From assembly GCA_950097015.1 (NCBI GenBank), contig CATNEN010000038.1:2853501-2917500 (forward strand): DNA of 64,000 nt, given 5' to 3'. This document shows, piece by piece, positions 55,593 to 64,000 of this stretch (positions are counted from its first letter, which is position 1; each line of letters starts with the position of its first letter). The notes beneath the pieces are model-generated. The model ran no database searches. It saw only the letters and a list, made by a program, of their open reading frames with translations, and was not told the DNA's origin. The position numbers and the translations under genes are program-made. The DNA is from Macrostomum hystrix. Taxonomy: Eukaryota; Platyhelminthes; Macrostomidae.

Positions 55593-58500
55593 CTACCACC
55601 TCTTCCAGGCGCCGCCGCCGCCGCCGCCCTGTCGATTGCGCACTCGACTATACCCGCCACCGCCGCCTCCGTATCGATCGCGATTCCGACGATCAGAATA
55701 GCGCTGCTGCTGCTGGCTGCCAGCAAATCTGCGCCGACTATAATCGTCGAGATCCTCGTCGCTGTCCGCTGCTTGCTCTCGCCGCTTTCTCTGCCGGTCG
55801 ACGCCGCCGCCGGTTGGAGCAGCTCCAGCTGGGTTAGCCGACTGTCGCCAAGACAGGCAGGCGACAGACAGCTCGGCGCGATAGGCCGGCGGGGATCTGG
55901 ACAGGTCGCGCGCCAGCAGGGCGATGTTCTCGGCTACTGTTAGAGCGATCTCGCGCAGCCGGCCAGTGTCGGCGAACATTGGTGAAGGCGATGACGGCGG
56001 TTGCGTATTTGAAGTCGGAGACTCCGTAGCCGCAGTAGCAGAGGCAGTTAAAGCTTCCTCAGCGTCAGCTTCCGCTAATTCTTTTCCCGGCTGAGTTGCC
56101 ATAGCAACGGGCGGAGTGGCTCGAGCCGCCGACCTTAGCGAGCGAAGGTAGACCTGATTGGCTCTAAAAAATGAGAGAGATTATTAAAGTGTGTCGGTGG
56201 ATAATCCCACAGGATTGTACAGTGTGTCGGTGGATAATCCCACAGGATTGTACAGTGAGTCGGTGGATAATCCCACAGGAATGTACAGTGTGTCGGTGGA
56301 TAATCCCACAGGATTGTACAGTGTGTCGGTGGATAATCCCACAGGATTGTACAGTGTGTCGGTGGATAATCCCACAGGATTGTACAGTGTGTCGGTGGAT
56401 AATCCCACAGGATTGTACAGTGAGTCGGTGGATAATCCCACAGGAATGTACAGTGTGTCGGTGGATAATCCCACAGGATTGTACAGTGTGTCGGTGGATA
56501 ATCCCACAGGATTGTACAGTGTGTCGGTGGATAATCCCACAGGATTGTACAGTGAGTGTTTGGGTAATCTCAGATTTCAGCTGAAACTCACTGGCTGAGG
56601 TAGCCGATTCGCTTGGCGAAGTCGGCTAGTCGGTCGGGGCAGGCCGGCAGATAATCCGGATTAGTTCTGGCTAGCCGGTGGAAGGCGAATAGCAGGCATT
56701 CGATTTGAGAAAAATTCAGCTCGGTCTGTTCGTCAGTTACCGGGGCGATTTCGCCCTCCTCCGGCGCCTTGTCCTCCTCGTTACCGGCGTCGTCATTCGT
56801 GGCGCCCGCAGCTGTAGGGGTTGGCGGCGGCGTAGGCGGTAGAGGCAGGCGATCAAGCAGGAGGGCGAGAACTGACGCCAGCTGCTTGTCGGTGGCAACA
56901 AAGGAAGCGCCTGATAAGTGGATAAGAGAGGAATGGCTTAGCAACAAATAGAAGGACGCGCCGACATAATATGTTTATAATATTTTGATTAAGTGCCGAC
57001 ACTCTACCCATGCGTCGCTCCGATTGGCTCCTGAACCTCTATGAATGCGATAATCTGATTGACAGCTGCTGACTATCTACCAAAGTGATGCTCTGATTGG
57101 CTGCTGACTATCTACCAAAGAGATGCTCTGATTGGCTGCTGACTATCTACCAAAGAGATGCTCTGATTGGCTGCTGACTATCTACCAAAGAGATGCTCTG
57201 ATTGGCTGCTGACTATCTACCAAAGAGATGCTCTGATTGGCTGCTAACCCAGTCATAAAGTGATCCTCACCAGAAGTGGCGCTGAGCTCGGCCAGACGGC
57301 GCATCATTTCTAGACGAGGCGAGTCGGCGAGGCCCGGCGCGGAGGCGGCATCGTCGACCTGGTCGATGCAGGGCACCAGCTTGTCCAAGTAGTAGGCCAG
57401 CAAAGCTTTGGCGTTGCCGGTCCGCTGTGGGTATTGCGACAAAGAAGGGTCAAGAATTTAGTGCCGCTTGATGAAGTTGCAGATAGCTGGAGGCAGGGTA
57501 GACAGGACAGTAGACAGCGGGAGGCAGGGTAGACAGGATAGTAGATAGCTGGAGTCAGGGTAGACAGGACAGTAGACAGCTGGAGACAGGGTAGACTGGA
57601 TGGTAGATAGATGGGTGCAGGATAGACAGAATGGTTAGCTAAATGCAGGGTAGACAGAATGGTAGATAGCTAAATGCAGGGTAGACAGAATGGTAGATAG
57701 CTAAATGCAGGGTAGACAGAATGGTAGATAGCTAGATCTATAATGACACGATGGGTAAGGTTAGGACCCGAACCCGGTACTCACACTGGCATAGACAGAC
57801 GCCAGTCTCGCGCACTCGCCAAGCCTTGCCAAATCAGCTGTGTTGGCGGGATCAAATGACGCGGCCAGATCCGCCTGCTGACAGACGGCGTCAACCAGAC
57901 GCTGGCGGCCCTTCTGACCGCGCATGCAGCCCAGGCCGGCCAGAAGCTGCACGGCTGACGTGAATTCATCCTCGCTAACGTCATAGAGAAATTCTTCTAG
58001 CAGAAGGCTGGCCAGCAGCTCCTCCTCTGACGGTGTCAGTTTCAGATGGGGCAGCTTGGTCGTCAGGAAGCGCAGAGCTCGTTCCCTGGTCAGGTCGCTA
58101 GCCTCCTCGTGAGTGAGCTGGCTGAAGAGGCCGGTGAAGGCTTCGGCCGGGTGACCCGACAGGGTTTGCGTCAGGGCATTGTTTACCAGGGGCTGCTCCT
58201 GAAATGTTGGGTAGGATAACATAGGCAACAGGTATATGCTGCTCAACCTATGGATTTGGGAGGATGGCTGACTGCTCAACCTATGGATCTGGGAGGATGG
58301 CTGACTGCTCAACCTATGGATCTGGGAGAATGGCTGACTGCTCAACCTATGGATCTGGGAGGATGGCTGACTGCTCAACCTATGGATCTTGGAGGATGGC
58401 TGACTGCTCAACCTATGGATCTGGGAGGATGGCTGACTGCTCAACCTATGGATCTGGGAGGATGGCAGACTGCTCAACCTATGGATCTGGGAGGATGGCT

Positions 58501-60296
58501 GACTGCTCAACCTATGGATCTGGGAGGATGGCTGACTGCTCAACCTATGGATCTTGGAGGATGGCTGACTGCTCAACCTATGGATCTGGGAGAATGGCTG
58601 ACTGCTCATCTAATATTGACAACAAACAAGAGATCACAAACCTGTGGATCATCAGACTGCAGCATTTGCACTAGCAGATCTGTGACCTTGGCCACATATA
58701 CTGGCACATCCTTGCACAACTTTGGCATGTCACTAATAGCTTGTTTACGAACAGCCAGATCATCATTATCTAGCAAGTCTACCATAGCATCGAAGGCAGT
58801 TGGTTGCTCATCTGGGAAGTCTTTGAACAGTCGGCCAACACACTGGGAGGCCAAGCGCTTTGCTCTGGGATCCTGGCTCTGAGCGAGTAGGCTGAGGATT
58901 TCCTTGAACAGGTTGACATTCTGTGAAAATGTTAAATGTTTTGTTTTGGCACACATGTAAATCATTTTTGTCTTAATTAGCTATATAAAGGTAACAATGA
59001 GTAGGAATATCAAAAACATTAACTGAGTAACAAAAAGCAACTCTAATGGTCAAATGTGCAAATATTGACTACCCAATATGGCTGAACATGTAATTGATAT
59101 CTTTAAAATAGGCTTTTCTGTTCTAATTACTTTCATGTTGGTCAATATGATGCTAAGGCACATTGTGGGCAAAGCAGTTTATTGTGAGATTGGCCAAAAT
59201 AATTGATGATTTATTGCATTGAAAAAAATGAATAGTGATATACATGAATCTGACCATTGTAGACCTCTTAGGCCTATATTATAAAAGGGTGAGTGGCAGA
59301 GTGGTCTAACAAATTTGCCTTTTGTACCAATGTCCCTGAGCTCAAATCCATAGCAAGGTCACATTTATTTGGGGCATAGCCATTGGGAGAATGCTATTGG
59401 GAGAAGGGGGATTATAATACAACTTACTTCCTTTAAAGCTAAAGGGTTAACCTGATTAGTGCTACAATGCCTGATGATAAGAAAGTCAGGGCAGATGTAC
59501 ATACCTCCAATGTCAACATATGCTTGCATATAGATACAGTATCTATGTGTATGTGTTTGTGTATGTGTATGTTCTTAGGAGTCAGCAAAATGGGCAGAAT
59601 TGCCTCCTTGCTGGCTAGAAGTCTAGTGTCACCAAATGTTGGCCAGTGTCTGCAGCCCTGTTGCAATTGTTACTATTAGGCCTATATAAGTTTATAAAAG
59701 ACAAGCTAGCTTCTAGGTAGCCTAATCAGTTAGTGACAAAACCTAGGCTTTCCTATTATCAATAGCTAATTAGCTATTGAATTTTAATTTGATTTAAAAA
59801 AGTTTTACTTTGTAATACTAATAGTAATAAATTTAAATGCTATAAATTTTACATGTTGATACTATGATTATTATAGTAAACATTTAAGAACCAACTTTTT
59901 TACTTATTTACTAATTGTAAAGAACTCAAAATCAAACTGCCACCACCCATGCAGTTTCAGAAAGCAACAAGAAAAAAAAAATAATTGAAAAGCTAGAATC
60001 TACCAATCCTATTTAAAATTCTAAATCAAGACATAATATTAATATATTTATATAGTTTAGTGCATACAAGCTGTGAATAAATGTGAACATATGTGCATAT
60101 GCGATATACTCAGTGAATTATGTTTTAAACCTTTCATAGTGGTGCAATAGCTAAATGCCTAAAGAATAGACCAATCAATCAAATAGTTATGTATGCTATG
60201 AGTTGAACTTACTTCAGATGCATCACCAGTCTTTTTATTGTCAGATATCTTGTTCATTATGTTGTAGATTTGCTTAATCGCTTCATCAGCATCCAT
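55593..60296 (-). CDS. API5: Apoptosis inhibitor 5 (API5/AAC-11)
   Basis: API5 is a nuclear HEAT/ARM-repeat scaffold that suppresses E2F-dependent apoptosis. Minus-strand exons: 60296-60213, 58920-58642, 58198-57785, 57424-57271, 56910-56592, 56163-55593 (TAG); all phases match, 606 residues against about 524 in human. Matches in order: KRLASQCVGRLFKDFPD, AVRKQAISDMPKLCKDVP, LVNNALTQTL, GLFSQL, RERALRFLTTKL, GRQRLVDAVCQQADL, LNFSQIECLLFAFHRL and QVYLRSLR. These parallel human segments such as LVNNALLSIF, RERAIKFLSTKL and SYVECLLYSFHQLGRK. The tail has a basic NLS-like RQRKRRE and a Gly-rich RYGGGGGGYSRVRNRQ to AWKRW end. The extra length is mainly low-complexity insertions near residues 370-400 and 470-500. 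Confidence 0.92.
56185..56558. repeat. 33-bp minisatellite in API5 intron 5
   Basis: About 11 near-perfect copies of tgtcggtggataatcccaca plus ggattgtacagtg, with GAGTCGG and GGAATG variants. Open frames on both strands result from the 33-bp period. Confidence 0.95.
57060..57248. repeat. 35-bp tandem repeat in API5 intron 4
   Basis: About five copies of gattggctgctgactatcta plus ccaaagagatgctct, with the first copies diverged. It reaches to within about 25 bp of the exon ending at 57271. Confidence 0.93.
57470..57740. repeat. 31-bp tandem repeat in API5 intron 3
   Basis: About eight copies of agggtagacagaatggtaga plus tagctaaatgc, preceded by diverged copies with GGACAGTAGACAGC. Confidence 0.92.
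58235..58610. repeat. 33-bp minisatellite in API5 intron 2
   Basis: About 11 copies of ctcaacctatggatctggga plus ggatggctgactg. In the sense of API5 each unit contains CATCCTCCCAG, an acceptor-like string. Frames are open in both directions. Confidence 0.95.
58921..60212. other. API5 intron 1
   Basis: About 1.3 kb, AT-rich, with a diverged SINE (59288-59690) and otherwise no recognised feature. Confidence 0.6.
59288..59690 (+). mobile_element. SINE family A copy in API5 intron 1
   Basis: GTGAGTGGCAGAGTGGTCTA (A box), AATGTCCCTGAGCTCAAATC (B box), ACATTTATTTGGGGCATAGC, TGCCTGATGATAAGAAAGTC, GGAGTCAGCAAAATGGGCAG, TCTAGTGTCACCAAATGTTG and a TTGCAATTGTTACTATTA tail. It is near full length, moderately diverged, and antisense to API5. 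Confidence 0.8.
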
Positions 60297-60919
60297 TATA
60301 GCTAGCAATCAAAGAAATAGCTTTGCTTAACAATATGTGAATTCAGCAAACGCAAATGCGAGGTGACTAGTTTAATTATATTATATAGTCTACTCAATAA
60401 TTAATGCAGTTTGTAATTGGTTCTTAATACAACCTAAGTTGGATTAAAAATAAAGGACTGCCTAGATGGCAATATATTAATTACTTTTGATAAGTATATT
60501 TAGCTGCAGCCACAGATATAGCTATAGGCCCTAGCTAGGCTAGCTTGTTCGGAAACTTATTACTTTGATGTCAGATTCGCAATCACAGCTTACTATTTCA
60601 GTGTACAACAAGACAAGATTGCAAGTTACGATTGACAAGATAAATTAGCTACTTCAGTTTAGATGCAGAAGAAAATCAGAACACTACCTAATTGTGAATT
60701 CCAAGTTAAACGGTAAAAGGTTTACGTTTACAAATTACAAAAACTTTTTGAGCTCACTTTTCGAAATCATGTTTGATTTCTAGATTTCAATATAACTTTT
60801 TCTTGGAAATCCCTTAGTTAAAACGAATTAGAACAATATTATTTCGCATTAGCTACACTTAAAGTTGAATATACGCTCCAGCTTACTTTTATTTTGCACC
60901 AGTAAGTGTTTTGGTACCT
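60297..60919. other. API5 upstream region
   Basis: AT-rich sequence directly upstream of the API5 start codon and so likely to include its promoter and 5' UTR. No TATA box or other element was assigned. Confidence 0.35.
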
Positions 60920-61293
60920 GGACACTTCGTCATCTTACAACTTCGTCATCCAGATGACGATCTGTCCAATATCTCAGAGGGTGGATGACGAAGAGACTTA
61001 GACTTGTGGACACTTCGTCATCTATAAAACAAAAGTTTTCAAAGTTAGAACAGAACCACCCCTCCCCACCTCCTCACGAGTCACATCGTGTTGGCACCTA
61101 TCTTTCAACTCTTATAATGAAATCAGTTTTGACACCTCTTTTTGCCAATTTAGAGTGTAAAAAAGTGTGTTCACACCTCTGCCCCACCACCCCACCCTCA
61201 CTTTATTGATGACAAACTTGATTGCTTGTTATTAGTAGATGACGAACTGACCAAACTTTAAAGCATGCCAATTGGCTGGATGACGAAGTGTCC
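60920..61293. mobile_element. MITE-like element with 15-bp terminal inverted repeats
   Basis: GGACACTTCGTCATC at 60920-60934 is exactly complementary to GATGACGAAGTGTCC at 61279-61293, giving a 374-bp element with no coding content. Extra internal copies of CTTCGTCATC in both directions lie near 60941, 60953, 60983, 61013 and 61240, and GGACACTTCGTCATC is repeated in full at about 61011. A TA dinucleotide lies just outside each end, but a clear target duplication was not established. Confidence 0.55.
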
Positions 61294-61839
61294 TACTATG
61301 ACGAAGTTTCGGTTTATTTTAATAGCAAGGTAAATTATCGATCGTTACAAAACCTTCGTAGCGGAAAGCACTCTCATGCAGTAAATTGGGTCTTCGAATT
61401 AAGAAATCGTCTTTACGGCGAATGCTGGCTATATCTTAGATGGGTTACAGAGCTACTCAATGGATTCACTTGAAATACAGCTACGGCTACAGTTCAGATT
61501 AGCCACTGACAAAATAACAACCAGCACTCAGTCGTAGAACAAGCCCGGGGGAAGGGTTGGGAGCCTTCCTGGAAAGGCCTAATTAGCACATTTGAATACG
61601 AACTACGACTATGTAGTACACTAAAACAAAACCATTATAAATATATATGGAAAACCGAAGAAATATCCCTAACAAATATAGCTAACGAAAATAATGCACT
61701 TAATTAGAAATAGCATATTAAAATTACATTAAATTAGAGAGACAACGTCACACTCGCCTCCCTCTCAGAAGCTTAATGGCCTACTAACAGTAGTGGCTAC
61801 GAACATCGAAATGGCTAGCGAAAAAAACGATTTCAAAAT

Positions 61840-62445
61840 TGTTGCTACGTTATTAGAGTTATTAGAATAGCTGTCTAGAAATATTTTGCAAATGAGGTTA
61901 ACAATGGCAGTTTCAAGTGACAAAAACAGGCATTAAACTTCAAAGACGAACGGCAAAAACGGAATATCGAGTGGCAAAACTGAACGACGAATGGCAAAAA
62001 TTCGAACAAAAGCTGAAGGCAAAATTCAGCAAGATATTGGCAAATTGAACAACGTCATCAAACCGCAGAGGCAATAAAAGGAATTGAAAATATTTTTGTT
62101 TTAGCAAATGCAATGTTTATTATTTTTTTTTTTTAAACAAAACTGACAAATTGACAAACACGAGAATTGTCTAGGACTGGCGAAAAATTCGGCGAATCGG
62201 CGGCGGAGCGAAAACCTGGACGGCCTCGACTACAGCACCAGCGGCCGCAGCCAAGCTAAGCTCCTAACTACAGGCTACAAACAATGACTACGACAAAGGC
62301 TTACACTATGGCCAAAACCTAATCCGAAGATTCAAGGCTCGACCGCAGAGATACTAAACTAATGACAAAATGAAAAGATTGGCGAAAGCTATTAAAGAAA
62401 AGCTAACAGGCACACAGAACACAGGCAGCATACGACACGACTACA
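61840..62445 (-). mobile_element. Candidate 3' LTR of the Ty3/gypsy element
   Basis: In minus orientation the pol stop (TAA, 62450-62448) is followed by GG|TGTAGTCGTG. The purine-rich GAGAGGTAGCGAGGGCTAAG before it fits a polypurine tract. The LTR would therefore begin at 62445. Its far edge cannot be proven without a second copy; TGTTGCTACG at 61840 would give TG..CA ends. The inner edge is better supported than the outer. Confidence 0.4.
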
Positions 62446-62447
62446 CC

Positions 62448-64000
62448 TTAGCCCTCGCTACCTCTCCTGAACAGATTGACCAGCGTGGAAAGGAATCTGA
62501 CCGGCGGCCTTACTTGCCGGCCGGACCTCGTAACAGTGCAAGCTGGTCTCTGTGCCTGGTCTGTCTGATCGTGTTCGTGTTCTATTTGTGGTTGTGGTTC
62601 TGGTGGCAGATTTGGTATTGCTGTTGCCTGAGGATCTGGATTTGGCTCTGCTGTGACTTCAACTTCAGCACCGATGTCTGGCACCTGTTCATTATTGACA
62701 ATGTTTACTGCTTGTGGTGCTTGTTCAGGTTGCACCTCGGGTGGTGACTCTGGTTTAGTGACTGGTTGAGCATTTGGCTGTTCCACTGGCAGTGTTTTGA
62801 TTGGCTGTTGAGCTATCTGTGTGATTGGCTGTTGAACTGGCTGTGTGATTGGCTGTTCGACTGGCTGTGTGATTGGCTGTTGAACTGTCTGTGTGATTGG
62901 CTGTTGAACTGGCTGTGTGATTGGCTGTTGAACTGGCTGTGTGATTGGCTGTTCGACTGGCTGTGTGATTGATGACGATTGGCTTCTCGGAAAAGAGCGG
63001 CTCTTCTGACCCACAGGTGGGACAGTGACCAAGTCTGGTTCGGAAGTCCAGTCAGAACTAAAGCTCAGCTGTCTGGGGCTGGAATCCAGATCTCCTTGTC
63101 CTAGCTTAGATGAGCTTGGCATCCTTGCTACAGTGTCTAATCTAAATCTATCAACCACATCCTGATAGTTTGGCTGGCGGATGCACCTCTTCATCCGGTC
63201 TACGTTATAGATGTTGTGACTAGGATTCGGGACTCTAAACGGATTCTCTCGCGAAAACTCTGGAATCAACCTATAGTTTCTCTCAGAGACCTTCTGAATA
63301 ACCTTGTACGGACCAAACCAAACAGCTGGGTCGAGGCCCTTGTGGTCGGGGTTTAGAACCCACACTAGCTCTCCAACCTCGTAGCTTGACTTATAAACCG
63401 ATCTGTCATAGTAACGCTTCTGCCTAGCCTGTGCCTTCTTCCTAACAGCCCTTGCGGTGGCAGAGGTTTCGACAAGAGTTCGGTGGAGTCGGTGCGCGTA
63501 ACTGTCCGGGTCATAGCAATCTTGCCTTGGTGGGTTGTACATCAGGTCTAGGGGCATTTGAAATTCACGGCCCAGAAAAAGCTTAGCAGGTGTCATGCCT
63601 GTCGATTCGGATTCTAGAGAGCGGATGCTCATTCCTACACACCTAGCGGCAAAGGGCCAAGTCACATGCCTCTCAGCACAGACTGCTCGAATTTGACTCT
63701 TAATAGTCTGGATGTTGCGTTCCACCTTCCCGTTGGCCTGGGGGCGGCGAGCAGTGATTCTAACGGTATCTATCTCTAGCAAGCGGGTCAGCTCTGCAAC
63801 AATGTTATTTATGAATGCTGTGCCATTGTCCGAGACCATTTGCTCCATAGCACCGTAGCGAACAATCCACTCTGTCAGGATTGCTGCCGCGGTTGTCTCG
63901 GCAGTTACGTCTTTCACAGGGACAATTTCCACAAATCCGGTGAATCTGTCAATCATTACAAGCAGATACCGGTAGCCTTCCTGTTCAGGGAACGGTCCGC
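62448..64000 (-). CDS. Ty3/gypsy integrase and pol C-terminus (partial)
   Basis: Retrotransposon integrase, running off the window at its 5' side. The catalytic DDE set is visible: Asp in RYLLVMIDRFTGF, Asp in VSDNGTAF, and Glu in QANGKVERN. A GPY/F-type module follows (VWFGPYKVIQKVSERNYRL, preceded by DRSVYKSSYEVGELVWV). The tail carries about ten copies of an 8-residue repeat, QPITQPVQ with variants (62760-62970), then a Pro/Glu-rich stretch and a stop two bases before the LTR edge. The frame is intact over 517 codons, so this copy may be young. Upstream reverse transcriptase and gag are outside the window. Confidence 0.92.
   Translation of the reverse strand, partial: GPFPEQEGYRYLLVMIDRFTGFVEIVPVKDVTAETTAAAILTEWIVRYGAMEQMVSDNGTAFINNIVAELTRLLEIDTVRITARRPQANGKVERNIQTIKSQIRAVCAERHVTWPFAARCVGMSIRSLESESTGMTPAKLFLGREFQMPLDLMYNPPRQDCYDPDSYAHRLHRTLVETSATARAVRKKAQARQKRYYDRSVYKSSYEVGELVWVLNPDHKGLDPAVWFGPYKVIQKVSERNYRLIPEFSRENPFRVPNPSHNIYNVDRMKRCIRQPNYQDVVDRFRLDTVARMPSSSKLGQGDLDSSPRQLSFSSDWTSEPDLVTVPPVGQKSRSFPRSQSSSITQPVEQPITQPVQQPITQPVQQPITQTVQQPITQPVEQPITQPVQQPITQIAQQPIKTLPVEQPNAQPVTKPESPPEVQPEQAPQAVNIVNNEQVPDIGAEVEVTAEPNPDPQATAIPNLPPEPQPQIEHEHDQTDQAQRPACTVTRSGRQVRPPVRFLSTLVNLFRRGSEG

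Noticed and set aside
56171-56598. Open frames of about 120-137 codons on both strands
   Set aside because: 33-bp array in an API5 intron; donor and acceptor on either side join API5 exons in phase.
57761-58609. A 282-codon minus frame beginning in SSQPSSQIHRL repeats
   Set aside because: Only 58198-57785 is an API5 exon; the upstream part is the intron 2 array read through its acceptor.
62370-62972. Plus-strand frames with Trp/Leu/Cys repeats
   Set aside because: Antisense of the gypsy octapeptide repeat and its flank.

Overview
This is nuclear DNA of an animal, most likely an invertebrate bilaterian. The genes are split by GT-AG introns (one probable GC-AG), exons are GC-rich and introns are AT-rich. 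The gene set is metazoan: a Rel-homology factor, myosin-phosphatase targeting subunit, CCDC170, EF-1 delta, API5 and HGH1. I cannot fix the phylum. Exon maps were built by hand from protein similarity, splice signals and phase matching; in every multi-exon gene except the small two-segment membrane protein the phases close cleanly over the exons found.

Layout: 1-7115 (+) is the 3' part of a Rel/NF-kB-like gene. One of its introns holds a solo LTR and a SINE that itself carries a nested insertion. 7783-9570 (-) is HGH1 without its first exon. 11606-28714 (+) is a complete PPP1R12/MYPT-type gene of about 907 residues, whose introns hold about 10 kb of minisatellite. 28715-35112 is a minisatellite desert with no recognisable gene. 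35179-35851 (-) is a small coiled-coil protein gene and 37059-37732 (+) a probable two-segment membrane microprotein. 38682-42924 (+) is CCDC170. 44456-48896 (-) is EF-1 delta. 50087-52505 is a Helitron with both termini recognisable and frameshifted Rep/helicase remains. 55593-60296 (-) is API5. 60920-61293 is a MITE-like element with 15-bp inverted repeats. 62448-64000 (-) is the integrase end of a Ty3/gypsy element that runs off the window.

The striking property is the number and variety of minisatellites: nearly 30 unrelated tandem arrays (units 16 to 128 bp), most inside introns. Many have units that, read in the sense of the host gene, end in a 3' splice-site-like pyrimidine-AG motif. 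These arrays create very long but meaningless open frames. Dispersed repeats include a tRNA-derived SINE with at least six copies, a second SINE-like family with an ATT tail, and a third tRNA-like fragment.

The genes are unrelated housekeeping, signalling and ciliary genes and do not form a pathway or operon. HGH1 and the MYPT gene are divergently arranged.
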